From NCBI GenBank assembly GCA_020636505.1, contig JACJXR010000001.1, forward strand, positions 248,001-312,000: a DNA stretch of 64,000 bases. The letters run 5' to 3'. Each line of letters begins with the position of its first letter. Position 1 is the stretch's first letter. Made by a program: the position numbers and the translations under genes. A model generated the notes under the pieces. That model had not been told where the DNA came from. It searched no databases and saw only the letters and a program-made list of their open reading frames with translations. Shown here piece by piece: positions 56,726 through 64,000 of the stretch. This stretch comes from Chitinophagales bacterium. GTDB lineage: Bacteria; Bacteroidota; Bacteroidia; Chitinophagales; Chitinophagaceae.

Positions 56726-58078
56726 ATGAAGAAGTTATTACTGTGCTTATTAGCATCTCTTACTGTTTATAGTTCCAAAGCTCAAATGACAACAAGGGTT
56801 GTTGCAGACAGTCTATTTATACCATGGGAGTTGGTGTACGGTCCTGACAACCATATTTGGTTTACTCAAAAGAACGGGTACATATGTCGGTTAAACCCTT
56901 CTACTCAAAAATTAGATACACTCTACCATGAAAGCGACTGCGTGATACAGAACGAAGGCGGTATGTTAGGCATGGTTTTACACCCTGATTTTAACAATAC
57001 CCATTTTTTATATGTTGCATATAACTACATTGACAATGGCTATAAGGAACGAATAGTACGGTATACACACTACAGCAGTTCTGATACTTTAGCTAACCCA
57101 ACAACACTTCTTGATAATATCAATGCCGCAAACATTCATAACGGGTGTCGGTTGGCCATCATCAACAATCAATTGTACATAACAACAGGCGATGCTTCTT
57201 CTCCCAGTGTAGCGCAGAATGTTCCGTCTATTAACGGAAAGACATTACGAATAAATCTTGACGGGACCATACCTACCGACAATCCTGACCCCTCAAGTCC
57301 TGTATGGAGTTGGGGACATCGTAACGCACAAGGCATTGTTTACGCCAATGGTAAAATATACAGCTCAGAACATGGACCTAACAACGATGATGAATTCAAC
57401 ATACTCGAAAAGGGCAGGAACTTCGGTTGGCCCGATGTGGAGGGGTATTGTAACACAACTTCCGAAATGACCTTTTGCAACGATTCCAATGTTGTTGAGC
57501 CCATACTCGCGTGGACACCGACCATTGCAGTAAGCGGAATAGACTATTACAATCACCCAATGTTCCCTAATCTGCAAGGATGTATACTGATGACAACTCT
57601 AAAGAATCGAAATTTACATATACTGAAACTGAACAGTACATTTGACGATGTGGTATCAGATGATACGCTACTACTTGTCAACGGGGATCGCCTAAGAGAC
57701 ATTTGTATTGACCCAGACGGAAGGATATACATATCCACCAGCAATTCCACATCGTCAGGTAGCGGATTCAAAAGAGATAAAATAATCGAGATATATGACC
57801 CAAGCTATATATCTGTTGGCCAAATCAATGAACAAAACACTAAGGTCAATATTTACCCAAATCCTGCAGGAAATATGCTGAACGTAGCCATACAGGTTGG
57901 CAATAATGAAAGTTTGTCTTACATCATTACCGCCTTATCGGGGCAATTATTGACACAAGGACATATTAATCGAGGAACAAATATGCTTGACATTTCAATG
58001 CTTTCGAACGGCTCGTATCACTTACAGATCTATATTGATAAAAAGGTTATTTATACGGGTAATTTCTTAAAGCAATAA
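56726..58078 (+). CDS. T9SS-exported PQQ-dependent sugar dehydrogenase-like protein
   Basis: 450 residues with signal peptide MKKLLLCLLASLTVYSSKAQ. A six-bladed propeller of the glucose/sorbosone dehydrogenase family follows: GMLGMVLHPDFNNTHFLYVA, IHNGCRLAIINNQLYITTGD, WSWGHRNAQGIVYANGKIY, SEHGPNNDDEFNILEKGRNF. Then comes a type A T9SS sorting domain (VNIYPNPAGNMLNV to YTGNFLKQ). PQQ would oxidise sugars such as glucose outside the cell. It is divergent from pnuC. Confidence 0.88.
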   Translation: MKKLLLCLLASLTVYSSKAQMTTRVVADSLFIPWELVYGPDNHIWFTQKNGYICRLNPSTQKLDTLYHESDCVIQNEGGMLGMVLHPDFNNTHFLYVAYNYIDNGYKERIVRYTHYSSSDTLANPTTLLDNINAANIHNGCRLAIINNQLYITTGDASSPSVAQNVPSINGKTLRINLDGTIPTDNPDPSSPVWSWGHRNAQGIVYANGKIYSSEHGPNNDDEFNILEKGRNFGWPDVEGYCNTTSEMTFCNDSNVVEPILAWTPTIAVSGIDYYNHPMFPNLQGCILMTTLKNRNLHILKLNSTFDDVVSDDTLLLVNGDRLRDICIDPDGRIYISTSNSTSSGSGFKRDKIIEIYDPSYISVGQINEQNTKVNIYPNPAGNMLNVAIQVGNNESLSYIITALSGQLLTQGHINRGTNMLDISMLSNGSYHLQIYIDKKVIYTGNFLKQ

Positions 58079-58094
58079 TTGCTGAACAGAATTT

Positions 58095-58124
58095 TTGATA
58101 ATTTCAGGATTAGTTCTATTTTTG
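58095..58124 (+). promoter_or_regulatory. Promoter of tRNA-Phe
   Basis: TTG at 58095-58097 and TATTTTTG at 58117-58124 with a 19-bp spacer. The start point would be about 10 nt before the tRNA. Confidence 0.7.
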
Positions 58125-58141
58125 CCATCCCAAAATCGGCT

Positions 58142-58214
58142 GGTGCGGTAGCTCAGTTGGTAGAGCAAAGGACTGAAAATCCTTGTGTCGGCGGTTCGAT
58201 CCCGCCCCACACCA
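58142..58214 (+). tRNA. tRNA-Phe (anticodon GAA)
   Basis: 73 nt. D arm GCTC/GAGC, anticodon stem AAGGA/TCCTT with loop CTGAAAA (anticodon GAA), T arm GGCGG/CCGCC with loop TTCGATC, discriminator A. The acceptor GGTGCGG/CCACACC has a C5-A68 mismatch; all other pairs are standard. CCA is not encoded. Confidence 0.96.
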
Positions 58215-58218
58215 CAGC

Positions 58219-58249
58219 AAAAAGGCTTACAACATTGTAGGCCTTTTTT
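58219..58249 (+). terminator. Rho-independent terminator of tRNA-Phe
   Basis: AAGGCTTACAA paired with TTGTAGGCCTT, followed by a T run. Confidence 0.85.
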
Positions 58250-58347
58250 TATTTTCGACCAATCAAATTAATTTATTTTTTATATTAAAATAAGATTAAA
58301 CGTACTTATATTTATTAGGTCAAATATGTGGAATCAACAATAAGATT

Positions 58348-59979
58348 ATGAAGCATGTAAGCCTGATAGCAATTTTGATGGTAGTATCAATTTGCAAAGT
58401 CACCGCACAGCAAACAATAGGCCTATTTACCAATACACCTCAATCCTATGACGGTTATACATTATTTGCGCCTATTGATAGCAAAGAAACCTACCTAATA
58501 GACAACTGTGGCAGAAAAGTGCACAGCTGGACAAGCCAATACAATCCCGGACACTCGTGTTATTTGTTGGAAAACGGCATGCTTCTGCGTGCAGGAAGAA
58601 TGAGTGGTGTAGGAGCAGGCGGCATTGTTGAGATGATAGACTGGAACAGTAATGTGGTTTGGAGCTACTCCACCACAGGTGTATATGGTAGTCAACATCA
58701 TGACATAGAACCATTGCCAAATGGCAACGTACTATTGATAGTACAAGACAATCATACAAAAGCTGATGCCATACAAGCCGGAGTTGCAGCCAATGTCGTT
58801 TCGATAATATCAGAACAGATAGTAGAAGTAAAACCTAACCTTACAACCGGAGGTACTTCAGTGGTATGGCAATGGAAGGCATGGGAGCACTTGATACAAG
58901 ATCATGATTCCATGAAGATGAATTATGGTGTTGTTGCACAACATCCTGAGCGTATTGATTTGAATTTTGAACAAGGGGCGCTATTGGATTGGCTACACGT
59001 AAACAGTATAGGATACAATGCCAAGTTTGACCAGATAATTTTAAGCGTTCATGGTTTCAGTGAATTTTGGATAATAGACCATTCCACAACTACAGTAGAA
59101 GCCAAAGGACGTGTTGGCGGCAATTACGGTAAAGGTGGTGACTTGCTTTACAGATGGGGTAATCCACAGGCTTATCGTCAAGGAACTGCAAATGATCAAA
59201 AGTTGTTTTTGCAACACAATGCGCATTGGATACCTGAAGGATATCCGGATGCAGGAAAGATCATACTATTCAACAATCAGGCAGGTACACCTTATTCCAA
59301 AAACTACTCAACGGTAGACGTTGTAAACGTACCTGTCAACTCAGTAGGTGAGTATACATACTCAAGTGGTGCATATGGTCCAACAGGTTTCGATTGGACA
59401 TATAAAGCGAGTACTCCGACGGAGTTTTATTCTGCTGTGATTTCCGGGGTACAACGCATGGAAAACGGGAACACACTAATATGCCAAGGTGTAGGTGGTC
59501 GATTTTTCGAAGTGGATAATACAGGGAATACCGTTTGGGAATATGTAAACCCCATAAACGGTTCAGGACCTATGACACAGAATACAACCCCTACACAAAA
59601 CAATGTATTCAGATGTACAAGATACGCACCTACCTATCCTGCGTTTCAGGGTAAAACACTTACCCCTCAAGGATATATAGAATCAGGGTCCACTTATAGT
59701 TGCACATTATACCCCGCTTCGGTTAATGATACCAAACTTGAAAATCACATCTCGGTATACCCAAATCCAACTTCAGACATCTTAAACATTCATGTTGATA
59801 TACAAGCGGACTACTCCATTAAGCTATACAATATCAACGGGCAGTGCTTAGTTAGCAAACAAGTTGAAAACAACTCTGAAACCATACAATTGAACATCAG
59901 TGCTTTAAACTCGGGAGTATACTTTTTGAGTATATCCAATGGTGAAGAGGTGAAGATGGAAAAAGTAATCATTGATTAA
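58348..59979 (+). CDS. T9SS-exported arylsulfotransferase-like propeller protein
   Basis: 543 residues with signal peptide MKHVSLIAILMVVSICKVTA then QQ. The body resembles the aryl-sulfate sulfotransferase family, with HHDIEPLPNGNVLLIVQDN as the His-Asp motif and YLIDNCGRKVHSWTSQYNPG near the start, followed by WDWTYKA-like propeller blades. A type A T9SS domain ends the protein (ISVYPNPTSDILNIHV to KMEKVIID). The family moves sulfate between phenols, but many Bacteroidota members are uncharacterised and the catalytic His of the E. coli enzyme was not verified here. Confidence 0.82.
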   Translation: MKHVSLIAILMVVSICKVTAQQTIGLFTNTPQSYDGYTLFAPIDSKETYLIDNCGRKVHSWTSQYNPGHSCYLLENGMLLRAGRMSGVGAGGIVEMIDWNSNVVWSYSTTGVYGSQHHDIEPLPNGNVLLIVQDNHTKADAIQAGVAANVVSIISEQIVEVKPNLTTGGTSVVWQWKAWEHLIQDHDSMKMNYGVVAQHPERIDLNFEQGALLDWLHVNSIGYNAKFDQIILSVHGFSEFWIIDHSTTTVEAKGRVGGNYGKGGDLLYRWGNPQAYRQGTANDQKLFLQHNAHWIPEGYPDAGKIILFNNQAGTPYSKNYSTVDVVNVPVNSVGEYTYSSGAYGPTGFDWTYKASTPTEFYSAVISGVQRMENGNTLICQGVGGRFFEVDNTGNTVWEYVNPINGSGPMTQNTTPTQNNVFRCTRYAPTYPAFQGKTLTPQGYIESGSTYSCTLYPASVNDTKLENHISVYPNPTSDILNIHVDIQADYSIKLYNINGQCLVSKQVENNSETIQLNISALNSGVYFLSISNGEEVKMEKVIID

Positions 59980-60087
59980 AGTTTCAAGAATCACTACTTA
60001 GCCTTTCATAATCATCTTGGAAGGCTTTGTACATATGGGTATATTACAACCGTACAATTATCAGACTACAACTCCGTTAACTATATT

Positions 60088-60957
60088 ATGAAACATATTC
60101 TTTCTGCTGTTTTACTGCTGCTAAGTACAACAATAACATACGCAGTACCCACCAAGTTGAACATTTCAGATGCCATAGAGCAAAACATCATAACTGTAAA
60201 AGCCGAAACAAATGGCAACAGTTTCATGCGTCAGGGGCTGACATTGAAGATCAAGAACAATGGAAGTTTAAACTTTGTACTGATCATGAACTTCGGGACA
60301 GTGTTCAAATGTGAAACCGATGGATATTCATCTTTGATACTTGCCGGTGAGGAAACAATGTTTATAAATCCAATGCAGGAAAACATTATCATAGATGTAC
60401 AAACATTTTCTGCAGATAGTAAAGGTAAAGTACCCGAGAAAGGCCTATCCTATACCTACTCAAATGTGGACAAGAGCATCCACATTGAAATATTCAAGTA
60501 CATCAAACAAAGAAGACTTTACAGCGAACTAGGACAATATGCCATATGGTTATTTACCAACGATCATAACATCAACTCAGTATACGCAGCCGATAACGAT
60601 GCCATGTCTAAACAATTGATAGAACGTATTACAGAGTTCAGCACCCTTACAACACCCGAATACTTTGTAGAACAAAAAATATCAAAAGAAGCTGGTAAAC
60701 CTGTGTTCAACCCTAAAGTATTGAATATATTTACCCAAGTAGAGCATCAAATAAAAAAGACAGAGGTACTTACCCTTGCCATTTATAACAGTACAGGCGA
60801 GCAAGTGCAAACAGTATTTGAAAATCGCAGGTATGGTAAATCTACGCAACGATTCAGAGTTCAATTCAATACAGAAAATAACCCTGCAGGAAAGTATTAT
60901 ATAAGGTTAAAAGATGAGAGTGACATTCTTAAGGAAACGCTAATAGAAATATTATAA
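60088..60957 (+). CDS. Secreted protein of unknown function
   Basis: 289 residues with signal peptide MKHILSAVLLLLSTTITYA. The N-terminal half is a beta domain (LTLKIKNNGSLNFVLIMNFG). The C-terminal 75 residues (LTLAIYNSTGEQVQTVFENR to KETLIEIL) have the strand pattern of FlgD-type Ig or T9SS-type C-terminal domains but lack YPNP. I do not recognise the family. A decayed second copy of its 3' part lies at 62134-62325. Confidence 0.68.
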   Translation: MKHILSAVLLLLSTTITYAVPTKLNISDAIEQNIITVKAETNGNSFMRQGLTLKIKNNGSLNFVLIMNFGTVFKCETDGYSSLILAGEETMFINPMQENIIIDVQTFSADSKGKVPEKGLSYTYSNVDKSIHIEIFKYIKQRRLYSELGQYAIWLFTNDHNINSVYAADNDAMSKQLIERITEFSTLTTPEYFVEQKISKEAGKPVFNPKVLNIFTQVEHQIKKTEVLTLAIYNSTGEQVQTVFENRRYGKSTQRFRVQFNTENNPAGKYYIRLKDESDILKETLIEIL

Positions 60958-61037
60958 CCTTTAGAATGAGAAGTTGTCACTAAACTTCTACACATTAATA
61001 TTGCCTTAATTGTTACTTTTATTGTTAAAAGAACTCA

Positions 61038-62114
61038 ATGACAGGCAAAAAAGTATATGATATTTTATTTATCATTCTTGCATCATATTTTGTCCTATCA
61101 TACAACAATGTAAATAATTACTGCTGGGACCTGATCGGCTACCTTGGTGTTATATATGAATACGATAACAGCGATATCGAACAGGTTCACTCAAAGACTT
61201 TCAACACACTCAAAACAAATACAAGTAGTACTGTTTTCAATCACATGACCTCTGAAAACGACTACAAGGGTAGAGTATACGGAGATATTAACTTTTTTGA
61301 AGAAGAATTATCATTCTACAGAACCAAGCCATTATACACTGCAACATCTTACATACTTTATAAGTTAAATGTTCCTGTGTTAACGGCTCTCAGGATCATC
61401 GTATTATTAAGCTCCTTGTTGTTACTAATTATTACATACTACTGGCTGAGTATCTATAATAGTCCACTTGTTGCTATTGTAATTAGTTTATTATTAGGTC
61501 ACACTCACATCTTTGCAGATTTGCAGACATTCCGCTCACCCGATGCTACGTCTAATATGCTAATAATGCTATCTCTTTTCTTTGTAAATCAAAAGAAAAA
61601 AGGCTGGATAATAATCATCACACTTTGCCTTGCTGTGCTGGCGAGAATAGACAATGTCATACTTGCAGCTCTTGTAGCCTATTTCTTTTTAATGAAGCAA
61701 AAGAGAACACTCACAAAGCTGTTGATAATCTCACTCATATCACCTGTCGGACTGTTACTGGTTCCATACATATCAGGCAACTCATTGTCATGGTTTATAC
61801 GTTTTAAATTTCTTGAGTCATACACAGAATACTACTTTCATGTTTTGCATGTTTTAAGGAATATGCGTGGGATACAGTACCTATTGTATGCAATAATTAC
61901 TGTGCTTTTATTTGTAAATACCAGGTTCATAAACAAAAGCGTTTTCTATATTATTATTTTCACAATGAGTATCCATCTAATCCTCTTCCCTTCACTTCAA
62001 GAACGGTTGTTTGTTGCATATGAGTTCGTAATAATAATATTACTAACTCAGCTTATTAATTCAGTTACTACAAAAAAAGCATCAACAAAATATGTTGATG
62101 CAAGCAAGGCATAA
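61038..62114 (+). CDS. Multi-pass membrane protein, GT-C-like
   Basis: 358 residues with about nine hydrophobic helices. The first loop has WDLIGYLGVIYEYDNSD, an acidic first extracytoplasmic loop as in GT-C mannosyl- or arabinosyltransferases (PMT, ArnT); FRSPDATSNMLIMLS and LARIDNVILAALVAYF also fit that fold. No family assigned. The gene is rich in AT. It lies between the unknown secreted protein and a decayed copy of its 3' part. Confidence 0.62.
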   Translation: MTGKKVYDILFIILASYFVLSYNNVNNYCWDLIGYLGVIYEYDNSDIEQVHSKTFNTLKTNTSSTVFNHMTSENDYKGRVYGDINFFEEELSFYRTKPLYTATSYILYKLNVPVLTALRIIVLLSSLLLLIITYYWLSIYNSPLVAIVISLLLGHTHIFADLQTFRSPDATSNMLIMLSLFFVNQKKKGWIIIITLCLAVLARIDNVILAALVAYFFLMKQKRTLTKLLIISLISPVGLLLVPYISGNSLSWFIRFKFLESYTEYYFHVLHVLRNMRGIQYLLYAIITVLLFVNTRFINKSVFYIIIFTMSIHLILFPSLQERLFVAYEFVIIILLTQLINSVTTKKASTKYVDASKA

Positions 62115-62133
62115 TATTATTTATCAGGCAAGT

Positions 62134-62325
62134 TTACCAACGATCATAATATCAACTCAGTATACGCAGCCGAGAACGCACAAACAGTGTTCGCATCAGA
62201 AGATATAGTAAGTCCACACAACATTTCAGGGTACAGTTCAATACAGAAAATGTCCCCTTGGGCAAGTATTACATACGGCTTACCAAAGAGGACGAATTGT
62301 TGAAAGAAATACCTGTCAGCTTATA
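62134..62325 (+). pseudogene. Decayed second copy of the 3' part of the gene at 60088
   Basis: The first 45 bases repeat 60550-60596 almost exactly (TTTACCAACGATCATAA...). The rest resembles 60800-60957 (GTTCAATTCAATACAGAAAA, then AAGTATTA). About 200 bases between the two parts are deleted, and the frame is broken. It is a relic of a tandem or segmental duplication. Confidence 0.75.
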
Positions 62326-62328
62326 ATC

Positions 62329-62817
62329 TTAGTGGCACTTAAAGTATTCAAAGGGCTCCTTACAATCGTTGCATTTATATAAGGCCTTACATGCCGTAGA
62401 TCCAAAGCGGCTAACCACTTCTGTATTTTGCGAGCCACATTGAGGGCATTCAATTTCTCTTTCTGCAACAGTTATATTTCCACAAGATGAATTCACCGGT
62501 GGAGCAATACCATACTTGCGCATCTTTTCTTTTGCCACATCAGTTATCATATCGGTAGTCCACGCAGGGTCGTAAACCAATTTTACTTTCGCCTCAATCC
62601 CATGCTCATCCAACAATGCTTTTATATCCGCCTCAATGATACCCATAGCCGGACAGCCTGTATATGTGGGAGTTATAATAACCTCGCACCCCGTTTCTGT
62701 AATGTTGACATCCTGCAACATGCCTATTTCCTCTATCGTTACTGCAGGAATTTCAGGGTCCACTATCTGCGACAGAAGTTCAAATATCTCTTCTTTGGTA
62801 TGTTTTGCCGCTACCAT
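62329..62817 (-). CDS. paaD: 1,2-phenylacetyl-CoA epoxidase subunit PaaD
   Basis: 162 residues. Small accessory subunit needed for maturation or electron flow of the epoxidase that attacks phenylacetyl-CoA. N-terminal MIP18/DUF59 domain (LLSQIVDPEIPAVTIEEIGM, TYTGCPAMGIIE) and a C-terminal zinc-ribbon-like Cys cluster (CPQCGSQNTEVVSRFGSTAC, then YKCNDCKEPF). Overlaps paaC by 7 nt. Other DUF59 proteins (SufT) lack the Cys cluster. Confidence 0.94.
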   Translation of the reverse strand: MVAAKHTKEEIFELLSQIVDPEIPAVTIEEIGMLQDVNITETGCEVIITPTYTGCPAMGIIEADIKALLDEHGIEAKVKLVYDPAWTTDMITDVAKEKMRKYGIAPPVNSSCGNITVAEREIECPQCGSQNTEVVSRFGSTACKALYKCNDCKEPFEYFKCH

Positions 62818-63578
62818 TTTGCATCCGGATAAGCACGTTGTAAATATTGCATATCGCCCAAAATGTGTCCTAGATGCTCAGTATGTATTCCTTGTCTGCT
62901 ACCGGTTTGCATGTAAATGTCCTCAGGCTGTGCTAAAGTCGCTTCTTTCAACACATCTATGATATGCTGCTCCCACTTGGGCTTCAACATACTTAGGTCC
63001 ACTGACACTCCTTGCGCCATCAATTCACTGTCAACATCGTTCATTTCAAAAAGCTCGCCTGTATACATCCAAAGCTCATTCAATGCTTTTTGCATCTTTT
63101 TGTGACTCTCTTCTGTACCATCACCAAGACGTATGGTCCAATCGGCTGCATGTGCCATATGATATTTTACCTCCTTCAAAGTCTTGGCAGCCAATGCAGC
63201 GAAAGTTTCATCCTTACTGTTTTTCAACTCTCTAAAAAAGTAGTACTCAAATACGGAAACGTATAGCTGACGAGCGATGGTATCTGCAAAGTTGCCGTTA
63301 GGCATCTCCATTATCAGATTGTTGAAGTATTGCCTTTCGTTTCTTCTGTAAGCAATATCATCTTCCGATTTTCCTTTGCCTTCCAATTCGGCGGCATATT
63401 TATAAAATCCCTGTGCCCTACCTATCAAATCAAGTGCAAGGTTGGTAAGCGCAAGGTCTTCTTCAAGTATCGGCCCATTGCTGCACCATTCTGCCAGTCG
63501 ATGCGACAATATCCATGCATTATCTCCCAAACGGAGACTATAACTGTATTTCAATTGATTTATGTCTGTCATGATCAA
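62811..63578 (-). CDS. paaC: 1,2-phenylacetyl-CoA epoxidase subunit PaaC
   Basis: 255 residues. Structural partner of PaaA in the diiron monooxygenase complex; it has the ferritin-like fold but lacks a complete iron site in known members. Motifs: SLRLGDNAWILSHRLAEWCS, LALDLIGRAQGFYKYAAEL, AADWTIRLGDGTEESHKKMQ and HTEHLGHILGDMQYLQRAYP at the end. Overlaps paaB by 4 nt and paaD by 7 nt, so the genes are translationally coupled. Confidence 0.95.
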   Translation of the reverse strand: MIMTDINQLKYSYSLRLGDNAWILSHRLAEWCSNGPILEEDLALTNLALDLIGRAQGFYKYAAELEGKGKSEDDIAYRRNERQYFNNLIMEMPNGNFADTIARQLYVSVFEYYFFRELKNSKDETFAALAAKTLKEVKYHMAHAADWTIRLGDGTEESHKKMQKALNELWMYTGELFEMNDVDSELMAQGVSVDLSMLKPKWEQHIIDVLKEATLAQPEDIYMQTGSRQGIHTEHLGHILGDMQYLQRAYPDAKW

Positions 63579-63865
63579 ATCTGTTTTGCACCTTCCGGCA
63601 TTTGATAAAAAGTAGGATGCCTGTACACTTTATCGTCCGCAGGATCGAAAAACGCTTCCGCGTCCTCAGGGTTGGATGCTGATATAGCCACCGCAGGTAC
63701 CACCCAAATACTGCTACCTTCGCCGCGACGAGTATATATGTCTCTTGCATTTTGCAATGCCATCTTTTTATCCGATGCGTGTACACTGCCCGCGTGAGTA
63801 TGATGACTGCCATTACGGCCTTGTATGAATACCTCCCATAGATCTAATTGAGAATCCGTTGCCAT
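63575..63865 (-). CDS. paaB: 1,2-phenylacetyl-CoA epoxidase subunit PaaB
   Basis: 96 residues, the usual length. Small subunit that holds PaaA-PaaC dimers together. Motifs: WEVFIQGRNGSHHTHAGSVH, ALQNARDIYTRRGEGSSIWV and FDPADDKVYRHPTFYQMP. Starts 24 nt after the paaA stop. Confidence 0.96.
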   Translation of the reverse strand: MATDSQLDLWEVFIQGRNGSHHTHAGSVHASDKKMALQNARDIYTRRGEGSSIWVVPAVAISASNPEDAEAFFDPADDKVYRHPTFYQMPEGAKQI

Positions 63866-63889
63866 GTTATTTCTGTTTTTTGGATTGAA

Positions 63890-64000
63890 TTAATTGTATT
63901 TCTGTGCTTGTTTCTGTTTGTACGCTTGCGCAGCTTCTCTCACCCACGCACCCTCTTCGTGTGCTTTTATGTGGTGAGCGATTCGTTGTTTGTTTAAAGG
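63890..64000 (-). CDS. paaA: 1,2-phenylacetyl-CoA epoxidase subunit PaaA, C-terminal end only
   Basis: The last 36 codons and stop of the catalytic diiron subunit; the rest lies beyond the window. The translated end contains AHEEGAWVREAAQAY, the conserved PaaA C-terminus. It is upstream of and in operon with paaB, paaC and paaD. Confidence 0.9.
   Translation of the reverse strand, partial: PLNKQRIAHHIKAHEEGAWVREAAQAYKQKQAQKYN

Noticed and set aside
58142..62325. Genomic island inserted at tRNA-Phe
   Set aside because: No integrase and no repeat of the tRNA 3' end within the region; the genes are ordinary Bacteroidota secreted proteins.

Overview
The window is a chromosomal segment of a member of the Bacteroidota, most likely a Chitinophagales/Chitinophagaceae-type organism. 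Evidence: many secreted proteins end in type A sorting domains of the type IX secretion system (T9SS; YPNP...G.Y.L.....K); lipoproteins carry short signal peptides with Cys; TAnnTTTG promoter boxes precede several genes; Shine-Dalgarno sites are almost absent; and a MetH lacking its homocysteine domain, a paaABCD operon and a DUF6029-like porin are present. I see no phage, insertion sequence or CRISPR array.

Layout. 1-7.5 kb: end of a GT4 glycosyltransferase gene, a small secreted protein, a TlpA-like thioredoxin divergent from a DUF6029-like outer-membrane protein, nadB, and a convergent ABC exporter. 7.5-31.1 kb: the dominant feature, four tandem minus-strand paralogues (called A, B, C and D) of very large T9SS surface proteins built from beta-helix, CARDB-like, Ig-like and PKD-like modules. 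B, C and D have two beta-helix regions and a run of tyrosine-rich 27-28-residue repeats. A is a shorter relative with a different N-terminus. C is broken by dozens of 1-2-base deletions. C and D share promoter-proximal sequence, terminator and a 890-bp identical tract.

31.1-42.8 kb: a TPR protein, several lipoproteins (one with an EGF-like domain, one with a 39-bp tandem repeat, one with Asp-boxes), an OmpR/histidine kinase pair, a DinB-like protein, an FN3/GEVED T9SS protein and a CPBP protease. 42.8-50 kb: tRNA-Asp, accA, dapA and ahcY, a few small secreted proteins, a candidate small RNA and an acyltransferase.

50-56.7 kb: a compact minus-strand run pnuC > nadR-type kinase > Sua5/YrdC > ligA > metH > PAP2-like, joining nicotinamide riboside salvage, NAD-dependent ligase and the methyl cycle; ahcY lies in the same window. 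56.7-62.3 kb: T9SS-exported sugar dehydrogenase and arylsulfotransferase genes flanking tRNA-Phe, an unknown secreted protein, a membrane protein and a decayed second copy of the unknown protein. 62.3-64 kb: paaD, paaC, paaB and the 3' end of paaA (phenylacetyl-CoA epoxidase).

All functions are inferred by reading sequence. No search was run. Alignments between the array copies were made by eye.
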